The notes: generated by a model not told the origin, from the sequence alone. Positions 36,001 to 49,640 are shown, counted from the first letter of the stretch. The stretch: 64,000 nt of DNA from Warburgia ugandensis (GCA_035236585.1 CP141128.1:22163618-22227617); one strand, 5' to 3'. A program made the numbers and translations.

Positions 36001-38089
36001 CTTCATTCTACTATTTTGATGGTTCAGGGTTCCAATACAAAAAATCTAATTTTACACAAGAAATAGCAATTTCATATTCCAACTATATTCAAAGATGAAT
36101 TATATATATATATTGAATATTTTAGTCTTAGAAATCACATAATTATAATTAATTAAACTTAATTCTGATATTGTGAAGGTACATGACATGAAAGTAAAAA
36201 ACACACAAAATATCTAATTTTACACATGAAAGAGCAATTTCACATTCCAACTATATTAAAAGATAAATTGTAAACATATCCTCATATTTGGAATATTTGT
36301 CTTAGAAATCACTTAATTCTCACTAATTAGGCTTAATTCAACTATTTTGTTGGTCCTGGGTATAAATGTAAAAAATGCACAAAGTATCTGATCTTACACA
36401 AAAAAGAGCAATTTCACATTCCAACTATATTAAATGATAAATTTATATATATCCCTATATTTTGAATATTTTAGTCTTATAAATCACTTAATTATCAACA
36501 ATTAGGCTTAATTCAGCTCTTTTGATGGTTCAGGGTACAAATGTAAAAAATTCACAAAATAAATAATTTTAGACAAAAAAAAGCAATTTGACATTCCAAC
36601 TATACTAAAAGATAAATTATATACATATCACAATAATTTAAATATATTATTTTTTGAAATCACTTAAATATCACTAATTCGGTTTAATTCTACAGTTTTA
36701 AAGGTCTACGATACAAATGTAAAAAATGCACAAAATATCTAATTTTACACAACAAAGATAAATTTCACATTCCAACTATATTAAAAGATAAATTGTATAC
36801 ATATTCACATATTTAGAATATATTAGTCTTAGAAATCACTTAATTATCATTAAGTTGGCTTAATTCTGCTATTATTAAGGTCCAAGGTACAAATGTAAAA
36901 AATGCACAAATTATGTAATTTTGCATAAGAAAGAGCAATTTCACATTCCAACTATATTAAAAGATAAATTGTATACATATCCCTATATTTTGGATATATT
37001 AGTCTTAGAAATCACTTAATTATCACTAATTAGGTTTAATTCTATTATTTTGAAGGTCTAGGGCACAAATGTAAAAAATGCACAAAATATTTAATTTTAC
37101 ATAAGAAAGAGCACCTTTACATTCCATCTATATTAAAAGATAAAATGTGTACATATCCCAATATTTTGAATATTTTAGTCTTTGAAATTACTTGATTATC
37201 ACTAATTAGTCTTAATTCTATTATTTTGAAGGTCCAGGGAATAAATGTAAAAAATGCACACAATATCTAATTTCACACAAGAAAGAGAAATTTCATATTA
37301 CAACTATACTAAAAGATAAATGGTATACATATCCCTATATTTTGAATATTTTAGTCTTAGAAATCACTTAATTATCACTAATTATGCTAAATTCTTTTGT
37401 TTCTAAAGTCTAGGGTACGAATATAAAAATACACAAAATATCTAATTTTACACAAGAAAGTGTAATTTCACATTTCATCTATATTAAAAGATAAATTGTA
37501 TACATATCCCTTGATTTTGAATATTTTAGAAATTACTTAATTATTACTAATTAGGCTTAATTCAACTATTTTGTTGATCGTGGGTACAAATATAAAAAAT
37601 GCACAAAAAAGAGTCATTTCACATTCCAACTATATGAAAAGATAAATTGTATATATATCCCTATATTTTGAATATTTTAGTTTTAGAAATTAGTTCATTA
37701 TCACTAATTAGGCTTATATCTACTATTTTATAGGTCAAGGGTACAAATGTAAAAGATGCACACAATATCTAATTTTTCACAGGAAAGGGCAATTTCACAT
37801 TCCAACTATAGTGAAAGATAAAGTTTATACATATCCCTATGTTTTGAATATTTTATCCTTAAAAATCACTTAATTATGACTAATTAGTCCTAATTCTACT
37901 ATTTTGAAGGTACATGATACAAATGTAAAAATTGCACAAAGTATGTAATTTTACACATGAAAGAGCAATCTCACATTCCAACTATTTTAAAAGATAAATT
38001 GTGTATATATTCTTATATTTTGAATATTTTACTCTTAAAAATCTCTTAATTATCACTAATTAGTCTTATTTCAACTATTTTTGAAGGTC
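33007..38089. repeat. 176-bp satellite array, block 2
   Basis: Same monomer as block 1. CCAAC starts at 36421, 36596, 36772 and 36948 give periods of 175-176. This block holds the best-conserved monomers of the array (about 36400-37500). It ends within a monomer, just after TTGAAGGTC, where the LINE is inserted. Confidence 0.95.
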
Positions 38090-38263
38090 ATCATCAACGT
38101 CAAGACCTTATCCCAATTAGGGGTTGGCCACATGAATCTTATTCCTCCATTCCTCTCTATTAAGTATCATGGCTTCATTTAGTCCCAAAGTTTTTAAATC
38201 TTTCCTCACCACTTCTATCCACATTCTTTTGGGCCTTCCCCTTTTCCTTTTAAAACCTTCTAC

Positions 38264-38464
38264 TTACATTGACTCAATCCTTCTAACCGGTGCCATTTTT
38301 TGTCTCCTTTGGACATGTTCAAACCATCTAAGTCTAATCTCCCTCATCTTGTTACCTATTGGTGCTACCTCTAAATTTCCTCTAATATTTTCATTCCTAA
38401 TTCTATCTTTTCTTGTCTTACGACTCATCCATCTCAACATCCTCATTTCTGTGATGCTCATCAT
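38264..38464 (-). pseudogene. LINE C-terminal segment
   Basis: A 66-residue minus-strand reading contains EMRMLRWMSRKTRKDRIRNE, then KMREIRLRWFEHVQRR and PVRRIESM. This is the highly conserved tail of plant RTE-type LINE proteins after the RT domain. Its precise role in the family is unclear. Confidence 0.85.
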
Positions 38465-38839
38465 ATGAGCATGATGTTCCTTAACTACCCAACACTCTAA
38501 TCATAAAGCATGGCTGGCCTTTTGGCCATCCTATAGAATTTTTCCTTTTAGTTTGAACGGACCTGGCTTATCACACAAAACTCCAGATGCACATCTCCAT
38601 TTGTTCCAACCCACTTGGATTCTCTAAGTAACCTTCCTCTCAATCTCTCCACTCTCACGAATCATTGATCCTAAGTACCAAAAGTGGTCTTTTACAAGGA
38701 CTTCTTGATTGGTGTTCCACTCCTACTTTCCTTACTAAAATTGCATTCCATATATTCTGTCTTAGTTCTAATGATTTTAAATCCTTTAGATTCTAATGCT
38801 TCTCCCCATAACTCTAGCTTTGTGTTTACACCCTCCCTT

Positions 38840-39700
38840 GTCTCATCAATTAAGACTATCATCTGCAAATAGCATGCACCAAGAGAATCTTCTCATGCAG
38901 ATGTTTTGTTAACTCATCCATAACCAATGTGAAAAGATATGGACTCAATCCCTATCCTTGGTGCAATCTTACAGTGACAGGAAAATCACCAGTCTCACCA
39001 CTAGTGGCCTTAACATTTGTTATTGCTTCCTCATACATATCTTTAATTATGTCTATATACCCCTCAAAACCCCTTTCTCGTCCAACACCCTCCATATTAA
39101 CTCTCTAAGGACTCTATCATAAGCTTTCTCTAATTGATAAAGACCATGTGGAGGTCTTTCCTCCTCTCCCTATATTTCTCTACCAATTATCTTATTAAGA
39201 AAATAACTTCCATGGTAGACCTCCCAGGCATGAAACCAAAATGATTCTCCGATACACTTGTTTCAGCCTCTTCTCAATCACTCTTTCAAAAAGTTTCATA
39301 GTGTGGCTCATAAGTTTGATCCCTCGATAATTAGTGTAGCTCTGTATGTCTCCTTTATTCTTATAAATTGGTACAATAGAGCTTTTCCTGCACTCATCAG
39401 GCATTTTCTTTAATTTTATAATCTTGTTAAGCAACTTGGTCAACCAAACTACCCCAATATCTCCCATATGCTTCCAAACCTCTATTAGTATACCATTGAG
39501 CCCCATGGCTTTTCCTGATTTCGTCTTTTTCAAGGCCTCTTTCACTTTAGGTATTCTAATCCTACATTCATATCTATAATATCCAATGTTATTTAGATTT
39601 ATAGTATTTTCAATCCTTATATTCTCAGAGCCATTGACATTTAACAATTTTTGAAAATATGTTTCCCACCTTTATTTGATCTCATCATCTTTGACTAATA
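38840..39700 (-). pseudogene. LINE reverse transcriptase domain
   Basis: 39195-39647 encodes EALKKTKSGKAMGLNGILIE, WLTKLLNKIIKLKKMPDE, SSIVPIYKNKGDIQSYTNYR and GIKLMSHTMKLFERVIEKRL. The block SPYLFTLVMDELTKHL-like and the catalytic box LFADD follow near 38856-38950. A frameshift lies directly after the LFADD box, so polymerase activity is lost. Confidence 0.9.
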
Positions 39701-40379
39701 CCTTTTGATCAACACATCTAATGCACCTAACATGATTTAAGTCCTTACACTTCTGTTCTCTCACTTTTGCAAGTTTAAACACATCTTTCTCACCTTCTCT
39801 TGTTCCTAGTCTATTATAGAGCTCATCATATGTTTAAGTTTAGCCTCACTTACTATTCTCTTAACAACCTTTTTAGCATTCTTATATTGTTTATAGTTTT
39901 CATTATTTCTAGTCTTCTGCTATGCTTTAAAACACATCCGTTTTTCTTTAATAACTTTTTACACTGTTTTACTCCACCATCATGTTTCCTTTACGAATTA
40001 CCTTTTACCTTTAGATACCCCTGAGACATCTTTTGCCACTTTCTTAATGGACTCAGCAATATTAATCCATATGCTATTTACTTTTGTTTCATAGTTCCAA
40101 TTTCCTTCTACCATCAACTTATTTGTGAACGAGGTTATCTTCTCTCCTTTTAAGTTCCACCACTTAATGTTTGGATACCTATTAAGGTCATTTCTTTTCT
40201 TCCATCTTTTGATATGGATATCGATAACCATTAACCTATGTTGTGCAGTTAAACTCTCACCAGGTATCACCTTACAATCCTTACACATAGATCTTCATTA
40301 TTCCTAAGTAGAAAAAAGTCTATTTGGCTTTTATGAAGTCCACTTTTAAAGGTTATTAAGTGTTCATCCCTCTTCTTAA

Positions 40380-40960
40380 AGAGTGTATTTGCAATGGCCA
40401 ATTTATATGACAAAGCAAAATTGAGGATATTCTCCCCCATCTCATTTCATTGACCTATACCATACCCTCCATGTATTCTATCATATCCTTCCTTTTCTTT
40501 TCCTACATGGCTATTTAAGTCTACTCCTATAAATATCCCCTCAATGTTGGGAATTTCTTGTATGACTCCCTCCATATCTTCCCAAAATTGTCTCTTGATT
40601 ATGTCTTGTAACCCTACTTGTGATGCGTATGCACTTATAACATTTATAATATGCTCTCCTAGAACAAGTTTTATTATTATAATTCTATCACTAATTCTTT
40701 TAACATCCACAACTTTATCCTTTAATTACTTATCTACTATTATTCCTATGCCATTTTTGTTATTATCCTTTCCTACATACCATAATTTATACCCATCAAT
40801 TTCTCTAGCTTTAGCCCCTTTCCACTTGGTTTCTTGGATACAAGCGATGTTGACTCTCCTACATTTCATCGAGTCTACTAACTCCAAACTCTTACCTGTC
40901 AATGTCCTTATATTCTATGTGGTGATATGAATCTTATGCTTTGGAGATATCTTATTTACC
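40380..40960 (-). pseudogene. LINE endonuclease domain (AP type)
   Basis: Minus-strand readings in two frames give VNIACIQETKWKGAKA (catalytic Glu block), DGYKLWYVGKD and NGIGIIVDK, then VISAYASQVGLQ, FWEDMEGVI, GVDLNSHVGKE and GYDRIHGGYG. These are the ordered motifs of the APE-like endonuclease of RTE elements, which nicks target DNA to prime reverse transcription. A stop after the VDK block and a frame change make it inactive. Confidence 0.88.
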
Positions 40961-41160
40961 AATGCCCTTTTCCATCTCCATGGCATGAACCCTTGTCCAC
41001 TTGTCACTGCACCTAGGTTCTGATGCAGCGCGTCGCTTCCGAGGGGATGCTCTAGTAGCCCTTACCCATTTTTCACCGCACCCAAGATCCGATGCAATAG
41101 TCACTTATGGGGAATGCCCTAGCTTGAGGAAATATCAGTTTTTGATTCATGTTATATTAG

Positions 41161-44100
41161 GGTTGCCATAGTTTTAAAAATGCACCAAGTATGTAATTTT
41201 ACATAAGAAAGTGTAATCTCACATTTCAACTATATTAAAAGATAAATTGTATATAGATCCCTATATTTTGAATATTTTAGTCTTAGAAATCACTTAATTA
41301 TCACTAATTAGTTTTAAATCTATTGTTTTGAAGGTCCATGGCACAAATGTAGAATGCACAAAATATCTAATTTTGCATAAGAAAGAGCAATTTCCCATTC
41401 CAACTATATTAAAAGATAAATTGTACACATATCCCTTGTTTTTGAATATTTTATAAATTACTTAATTATTACTAATTAGGATTAATTCAACTATGTTGTT
41501 CGTCCTGGGTATAAATATAAAAAATGCACAAAATATCTGATCTTGCACAAAAAAGAGCCATATCACATTCCAACTATATTAAAAGATAAATTGTATACAT
41601 ATCCCTATATTTTGAATATTTTAGTCTTAGAAAGTACTTAATTATAACTACTTGGTCTTAATTCTACTATTTTGAAGGTACATGATACAAAAGTAAAAAT
41701 TGCACAAAGTATGTAATTTTACACAAGAAAGATCAATCTCACATTCCAACTATTTTAAAAGATAAATTGTATACATATTCCTATATTTTGAATATTTTTG
41801 TCTTAAAAATCACTTATTTATCACTAATTAGTCTTATTTATGCTATTTTGAAGTTACAGTATACAAATGTAAAAAATGCACAATGTAATTTTACACAAGA
41901 AAGAGTAATCTTGTATTTTAACTATAAATTACATACAGATCCCTATATTTTGAAGATTTTAGTCTTGGAAATCACTTAGTTATCATTAAATAGTTTTAAA
42001 TCTATAGTTTTGAAGGTCCATGGTACAAATGTAAAAAATGCACAAGATATCTAATTTCTCACAAGAAAGAGTAATTTAACATTCCAAATATATTTAAAGA
42101 TAAATTATACACATATCCCTATATTTTAATTATTTTAGTCTTAAAAATCCATTAACTATCACTAATTAGGCTAAATTCTACTATTTTGAAGGTTTAGGGT
42201 ACAAACATAAATAATGCACAAAATATCCAATTTTACTCAAGAAAGAGCAAGTTCACGTTCCAATTATATTAAAAGATAAATTGTATACATATCCCTATAT
42301 TTTGAATATTTTTTAAATCACTAAATTATTACCCATTAAGCTTATTTCTATTATTTTGAAGGTCCAGGTTTTAAATGTAAAAAATGAACAAAATATTTAA
42401 TTTTACAAGAAAAAGTAATTTCACATTCCAACTATATTAAAATATAAATTGTATACAAATTCTATATTATGAATTTTTTTAGTCTTAGAAAGTACTTAAT
42501 TATAACTAATTAGACTTAATTCTACTATTTTGACCGTCTAGGGTACAAAATGTAAAAAGTGTTACACAATAAGGAGTCTTTTCACATTTTAACTATATTA
42601 AAAGATAAATTATCTACATATCCTAATATTTTAGTCTTAAAAATCACTTAATTATCATTAATTGGGCTTAATTCTACTGTTTTTGAGGTCTATGGCTCAA
42701 ATGTAAAAAAATACACAAAATATCTAATTTTGCACAAGAAAGAGCAATTTCACATTCCAAATATATTAAAAGATAAATTGTATGCATATCCTATATTTTT
42801 AATATTTTAACATTAGAAATTACTTATTTATCACTAATTAGGCTTAATTGTAGTCTTTTGAAGGTTCAAGGTACAAATGTAAAAAATTTCTAATTTTACA
42901 CAACAAAGAGAAATTTTATATTTCAACTATATTAAAAGATAAATTGTATACATATTCCAATATTTTAGCCTTTAAAAATCCCTTAATTACCACTAATCAG
43001 GCTTAATTCTCCTATTTTGAAGGTCTAATATTCAAATGTAAAAAATGCACAAAATATATAATTTTACATAAGAAATAACAATTTCACATTCCAACTATAT
43101 TAAAAGATAAATTATATACATGTCCTTATATTTTTAATATTCCAATCATAGAAATCACTTAATTATCACTAATTAGTTTTAATTCTATTGTTTTGAAGGT
43201 CTAGGGTTCAAAATTTAAAAATACACAAAATATCTAATTTTACATAAGAAATACCAATTTCACATTCCAACTATATTAAAAGATAAATTGTATACATATC
43301 CTTTATTTTGAATATTTTAGACTTAAAAATCCCTTAATTATCACTAATTAGCTTAATTCTACTATTTTGATAATTCAAGGTACAAAATGTTAAAAATGCA
43401 CAAACTATCTAATTTTACCCATGAAAGAGAAATTTAAAATTTCAACTACATTAAAAGATAAATTATATCATATCCCAATATTTACACTACTTTAGTCTTA
43501 GAAATCACTTAATTATCACTAATTAAGCTTAATTCTAATGTTTTGAAGGTCCATGATTCAAATGTAAAAAATAAACAAAAAATCTAATTTTACACAAGCA
43601 AGTGCAATTTCATGTTCCAGCTATATTAAAATATAAATTGTATATATATCTTGTATTTTGAATATTTTTGTGTTAGCAATCACTTATTTATTACTAATGA
43701 GGCTTAATTCTACTATTTTGAAGGTCAAGGGTAGAAAAATAAAAAAATACAAAAAAATTCTAATATTACATTAGAAATCTCAATTTCACAGTCCAACTAT
43801 ATTGAAAGATAAATCATATAGATATACTATTATTTTTGACATTTTAGTCTTAAAAATCACATAATTTTCACTAATTTGGCTTAATTCTACTATTTTGAAG
43901 GTCCAGGGTTCAAATATAAAAAATGCACAAAATAGTAATTTTACACAAGAAATAGCACTTTCACATTCAAACTATATTAAAAGATAAATTGTATACATAT
44001 CCTATATTTTGAATATTTAGACTTAGAATCACTTAATTATAACAAATTAGGCTTAATTCTACTATTTTGATGGTTTAGGGTGGAAAATGTAAAAAATACA

Positions 44101-45641
44101 TAAAATATATAAATTAACATAAAAAAGAGAAATTTCACATTCCAATTATATTAAAAGATAAATTATATATAGATCCCAGTATTTTGAATATTTTAGTCTT
44201 AAAAATTACTTATTTATTACTAATTAGGCTCCAGTTTACTATTTTGAAGATCAAGGGTTCAAATGCAAAAAATAAACAAAAATTCTAATTTTACACCTAA
44301 AAGTGTAATTTCACATTCCAACTATAGTAAGAGATAAATTATATACATATCCTATATTTTGAATGTTTTAGTGTTTAAAATCACCAATTTATCACTAATA
44401 AGGCTTAATTCTACTATTTTGAAGGTCCACAATACAAATGTGAAAAAAGCAAAAAAATATCTAATTTTATACAAGAAAGAGAAATTTTACATTCCAACTA
44501 TATTAAAATTAAAATTGTATACATATCCCTATATTTTTATTATTTTACTCTTAAAAATACATAATTATCACAAATTAGGCTTAATTCTACTATTTTCATG
44601 GTTTCGGGTACAAAATATTTAATTTAACATAAGAAAGAGAAATTTTACATTCCAATTATATTAAAAGATAAATTATATACAAATCCCAATATTTTGAATA
44701 TTTTAGTCTTAGAACTCACATAATTATCACTAGTTAGGCTTAATTCTACTATTTTGAAGGTCTAGGGTTCAAATGTAAGAAATACACAAAATATCTAATT
44801 TTACATAGAAAATAGCAATTTCATGTTACAACTATATCAAAAGATAAATTGCATACATATCCTATATTTTGATTATTTCAGTCTTAAAAATCACTTAATT
44901 ATAACTAATTAGGCCTAATTCTACTATTTTGAAGTTCTAAGGTACAATATGTAAAAAATGCCCAAATATCTAATCTTACACAAAATATCTAACCTTAAAA
45001 GATAAATTTTATACATATTCCCATATTTTGAATATTTTAGTTTTAGAAATTACTTAATTATCACTAATTAGGCTTAATTCTACTATTTTGAAGGTTTAGG
45101 GTTCAAATGTATATAATAAACAAAAAATCTAATTTTACCTAAGGAAGACAATTTCACATTCCAACTATATTAAAAAATAAATTGTATACATATCCTATAT
45201 TTTGAATATTTTAGTGTTAGAAATCACTTATTTATCACTAATTAGGCTTAATTCTACTGTTTTGAAGGTCCATAGTACAAAAGTGAAAAATAAAATAAAA
45301 AATATCCAATTTTACACAAAAAGAGAAATTGCACATTCCAACTATATTAAAACATAAATTGTATACATATCCTAATATTTTCAATATTTGAGTCTTAAAA
45401 ATCACTTCATTATTACTAATTAAGCTTAATTTTACTGTTTTGAAGGTCTAAGGTTCAAATTTAAAAAATAAACAAAAAATTTTAATTTACACAAGAAAGT
45501 GCAATTTCAAATTCCAACTATATTAAAAGATAAATATACATATCCTATATTTTGAATATTTTAGACAGAAATTACTTAATTATAACAAATTTGGCTTAAT
45601 TCTACTGTTTTGATGGTTCAAGGTACAAGATGTAAAAAAGG
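41161..45641. repeat. 176-bp satellite array, block 3, with dimeric order at the right
   Basis: Same monomer; from about 42900 two monomer types alternate. One has GGGTTCAAATG and CATATCCTATATT, the other GGGTACAAAATG and ATCCCAATATT. Diagnostic sites recur at about 350 bp (43206, 43556, 43906, 44255; later 44763, 45110, 45455). The array ends at GTAAAAAAGG (45641). Confidence 0.9.
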
Positions 45642-47089
45642 TTTCCTAGTTAGACTAAGAAATCTCATGAATGGCTTCAATTCTTATCCCAATCACGCTC
45701 GACCTTTGGATTGCCTTCTAACCACCTTCAAAAATTGAAAAACCTAATTAAATCCTAGAAATTATGACGATTCACATATTGTGGATTAGCTCCTAAACCT
45801 ACAAAATATGAAACTTTTGAATTATTAGGTTAGAAATGCATGTGTTATAAAATTCCAAAAAAATCCTAGAAATAATGCTATATTTTATAACACATAGACT
45901 ACTAATTGGGTACTTTTCATACAAAAAGGAACATTTATCACACCCCTTAACCAGTATTTTGCTAATCCCGACCAAAACATGGGAAAAAATCTTGAAAACA
46001 AAATGGTTGTCATTTCATAGGTACTCATGATTGCATTTAGCATATGCAATAAGCCCTTAAACCCATAGGTTACTCCTAGTGGACAAGTTAAGCCTCGTGA
46101 GGGTTTGTAGTGAATATACCCACAAAATTCAATAAGGCTAAGTCCTTTATTTTTATCTTAAAGAATTCTCATTCATTAGGAGTCTACTTTAATAACTTAA
46201 TTAGGATAAATGAGAAACTCTACAAGTTATCCACATACCAAATCCATTTCATTCTAGTTATATCTTAAAGTGCATGTGTGTGTATAAGTACATAGGTCAG
46301 GACTTCTAAATGGAAATGCTTATTGATCCTTTTCAAAAAATGTCTTGACCTCAAATTCTCACTAGTATATACTCAAAAATGAGGCTCTCAAAGAAAGGGG
46401 TCAAATAAATTTCTCTCACTATGTAACTGAACCCAACAAGACTAATGGTTCACATAATATTATAAAGACTAATGAGACAAAGAATATGATTCCTTAGAAT
46501 AGATGTCAGTACTAATACTAGTACAATTAGTTTACCTTGATTCCTTTCTTTTTATATCATCATCAAGGCTATATTCCATCTAAGATTAATAAGTCTTCAA
46601 TTAGAATGAAACATAGACTTAGGATAGGTTCTGAAAAGAAGAGTATAAGGATTCAAAGTTTTAAATTTGAGTAGAGGTATTCAATATTTTTATTTTTATT
46701 TTGAATACCTAAAGCGAAAATCTTTTCTATTTTTTCCTTTCTCTGTTCTTATTAAACAAAAAAAAAAATTGAATTTTTTTGAGTTTTTAGGTCAAAGTTC
46801 CTTTACTGTGGTGAGAATTGGATTGTCAGAAGTTTAGCATTTTTCCTACTTTACTTCTTAATAGAAATGCATATGGTTAATTCTTTATTTTTTTCATGTA
46901 TTAAAGTATTTTATAAAAGTTAAATCTCAGAATACATTTGCACACAGTGCATCATCAGGACTAATAGATGGTTATGACTTAGAGTCCTTGAGAAAACCGA
47001 TGGAGACCTAAGTTTTAAAGACTCATCTTTCTGAGGGTTATATATAATTCCTTATTTTCTTCAGCGAACATAGAGATTGAATATACCCC
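45642..47089 (+). other. 5' flank of the plus-strand Athila-like element (LTR or leader remnant)
   Basis: No coding. About 45950-46330 is similar, in inverted orientation, to about 58690-59320 (blocks AAGCCCTTAAACCC, CTAGTGGACAAGTTA, TCAGGACTTCT). About 46965-47075 is similar, in direct orientation, to 58085-58195 (GAGGGTTATATA, TTCTTCAGCGAA). These shared segments suggest a repeated non-coding part of the element family. No primer site found here. Confidence 0.45.
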
Positions 47090-47246
47090 ATGGTAGAACC
47101 ACTAGCAGAAGTTGAGTACAAGACTATTAGAGTTTTCTATGTGTGACTTCAATTAAATACTCCATTGTGCATCACCTTACCACCCACCAATGCATATCAC
47201 TTTGAACTTAAAGCTAGAGTGATTCAATTAATCCCTACATTATATG

Positions 47247-47249
<3 letters not shown>

Positions 47250-47287
<38 letters not shown>
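47250..47287 (+). repeat. (GA)n microsatellite 1 in gag
   Basis: About 38 bp of near-perfect GA repeat after LYGIE codons. It marks the start of the first of three capsid-block copies. Confidence 0.97.
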
Positions 47288-47292
<5 letters not shown>

Positions 47293-47487
47293 TCCATACT
47301 ACATATTAAGGAATTCCTTTATATTTGCACTACATTTAAATTTAAAAATGTCTCAGATGATTCTATTAGACTTTAGTTGTTCCCTTTCTCATTGAAAGAC
47401 AAGGCCAAATCATGGTTGAAATCTTTTGAGGTCTATTCCAGTGCCACATGGGGCCACTTGTATAAAATGTTCCTGAATAAGTTCTAT

Positions 47488-47615
<128 letters not shown>

Positions 47616-47810
47616 CCATACCTACATATTAAGGAATTCCTTTATATTTGCTCTACATTTAAATTCAAAAATGTCTCAAATGATTCTATTAGACTTTGGT
47701 TGTTCCCTTTCTCATTGAAAGATAAGGCCAAATCATTGCTGAAATCTTTAGAGGTCTATTCCAGTGCCACATGGGACCACTTGTCTAAAATGTTCCTGAA
47801 CAAGTTCTAT

Positions 47811-47814
<4 letters not shown>

Positions 47815-47881
<67 letters not shown>
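47815..47881 (+). repeat. (GA)n microsatellite 3 in gag
   Basis: About 67 bp of perfect GA repeat joining capsid copy 2 to copy 3, with the same left junction (CAAGTTCTATGGTTGAGAGA) as tract 2. Confidence 0.98.
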
Positions 47882-47884
<3 letters not shown>

Positions 47885-48727
47885 CCATACCTACATATTA
47901 AGAAATTCCTTTATATTTGTGCTAAATTTAAATTAAAAAATGTCTCAAATGATTCTATTAGACTTTGGTTGTTCTCTTTCTCATTGAAAGATAAAGCCAA
48001 ATCATTGCTGAAATCTTTAGAGGTCTATTCCAGTGCCACATGGGACCACTTGTCTAAAATGTTCCTGAACAAGTTCTTTCCTGTCCATAAGACTAATGCC
48101 CTTTGTAGGGAATTAATTTCTAGCAAAGAAATGATGCTATAAATTTTGGGAAAGGTGGAATGAATTATTGCAAAAGTGCCCCCACCATGGATTTGAAAAA
48201 TGGTAGTAAGTTTAGTACTTCTATGAGGCACTAACACCTCTGAATAGAAAGATGGCATATGTAGCTAGTGGAGGGGCCCTCATGTTGAAAAGTGGATCAG
48301 AGGCTTGGAAATTTTTTAAAACTTTAGCTAAGAAATCCTGGTATTGGAATTACTCAAATAGGAGAGAGAGAACTACCCAACCTCAAAGAAAGGGGCCTTT
48401 ACAAAATAGGAGTGACCTTAAATATGTCTTATAAGCTGGACTCTGTAATTAAATGGATGAACAAGATTGAATCTATGGTTGAACGAGTGGACAAGCTCGA
48501 CAATATGTTCCAATCCTTTATGGCTGCGTTTGCATCCACTAAATCTCCACAAGGGGTTTGTATTATTGGTTCTAGCCTAACCCATTTAACTATAGCCTAT
48601 CCATCTAATAGAGTATACACAAAATATCTTTTAGAACAAGCAAATGCAATGAATGCATATCACAACCCTAACAACAATTCTTACTCTAAGACCTATAATC
48701 CAAGATGGGCTAAGCATCCTAACTTGT

Positions 48728-48888
48728 GGAGGTGTCTAATAGGAAAATAAAGCATATTTCAAAAAATACAGTCAATCCAAATATGAAAGACTAGTCTTTG
48801 AGACAATGACAGTTTTATGAGCCTATCGTACTGCATATAAGACTCTTATAGGCATATCACCTTACCAACTAGTATATGAAAAGGCACT
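48728..48888 (+). pseudogene. Plus-strand integrase C-terminal fragment fused to gag
   Basis: Directly after the gag end, the plus strand reads EVSNRKIKHISKNTVNPNMK, then, after frame changes, AYRTAYKTLIGISPYQLVYE and KAL. This is the segment from the last catalytic Glu to the pre-C-terminal part of Athila/Tat integrase. Protease, RT, RNase H and the first half of integrase are missing between gag and this fragment. At 48889 it abuts the minus-strand element. Confidence 0.82.
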
Positions 48889-49640
48889 CTATTAGACACT
48901 TCTACCTGTCCACTAGTTAGAGGATGATAAGGGGTAGCAATTTTAGGGATAACACTATTTTTTTCATTAAATTTTCAAATACACTATTACAACAATGTTC
49001 ACTCCCATCACTAATATAGCCATAGGTGTACCAAAATGTGTAAATATATTTTCTTTTAAGAATTTGACCACCACTTTGTGGCCATTAGTTTTACAAGGAA
49101 TGGGTTCTACCCATTTTGGCACATTATCTATCCCCACAAGGATGTACAAATAACCAAAGGAATTAGGAAAAGGTCTCATAAAATCAATGCCTCAAACATC
49201 AAAAGGCTCAATGATCAGAATAGGGCATCATATTTCTTTTTCCTATGCTCCCTAACTGTTGACATCTAGCACATGCTATGCTATAAGGATGTGAATCCTT
49301 GAAAATGGTAGGCCAATGAAAACCACACTACAAAATCATTGTAGTTATCGTTCTAGAACTAAAATGGCCTCCACAGGCATAGTCATGACAAAAGGAGATG
49401 ATCTTATGTTTTTCACGATCTAGTACACATCTCCTAATAACTTGATTGAGACAGTACTTTAACAAGTACGAGTCATCCTAAGTAAAGTGTCTAACCACAG
49501 TGAGGAACCTTTTTATATCTTGTTTGGACAAATGACTAGGCATTTGTCTAGTTATATGATAATTGACTATATGAGCATATCAAGGTAATTGGAAAATGTG
49601 CAACAAGTGTTCATCAGAAAAAGTTTTGGTTGTAGGCACA
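48889..49640 (-). pseudogene. Athila/Tat-like integrase remnant
   Basis: From high to low coordinates the minus strand gives HVLDVNS- and IDFMRPFPNSFG-type blocks. 48967-49179 reads LYILVGIDNVPKWVEPIPCK and KVVVKFLKENIFTHFGTP. The last block is YHPLTSGQVEVSN with the catalytic Glu (48889-48930). Several stops interrupt it. It is the 3' end of the long minus-strand polyprotein that begins at 56661. Confidence 0.85.

Larger units (their letters stand above)
38090..41160 (-). mobile_element. RTE-type LINE, near full length, dead
   Basis: On the minus strand the order is 5' leader (to about 40970), endonuclease, reverse transcriptase, a conserved C-terminal tail, then a 3' end. The 3' end reads GGCCAACCCCTAATTGGGAT, then AAGGTCTTGACGTTGATGATGA. 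A GGCCRACCCC..T..GGGATAAGG end followed by a trinucleotide tail is typical of plant RTE elements. Satellite flanks both sides. No clear target duplication; the right edge is uncertain by about 15 bases. Frameshifts and stops abolish the single ORF. Confidence 0.9.

Noticed and set aside
38169-40930. Leu/Ile/Ser-rich plus-strand open readings resembling membrane proteins
   Set aside because: They are antisense to the LINE endonuclease and RT domains, whose motifs are clear on the minus strand.
26871-45641. CRISPR-like or gene-cluster interpretation of the repeats
   Set aside because: Monomers are contiguous, 176 bp, diverged and AT-rich, with no spacers or coding. This is satellite DNA in a plant genome.
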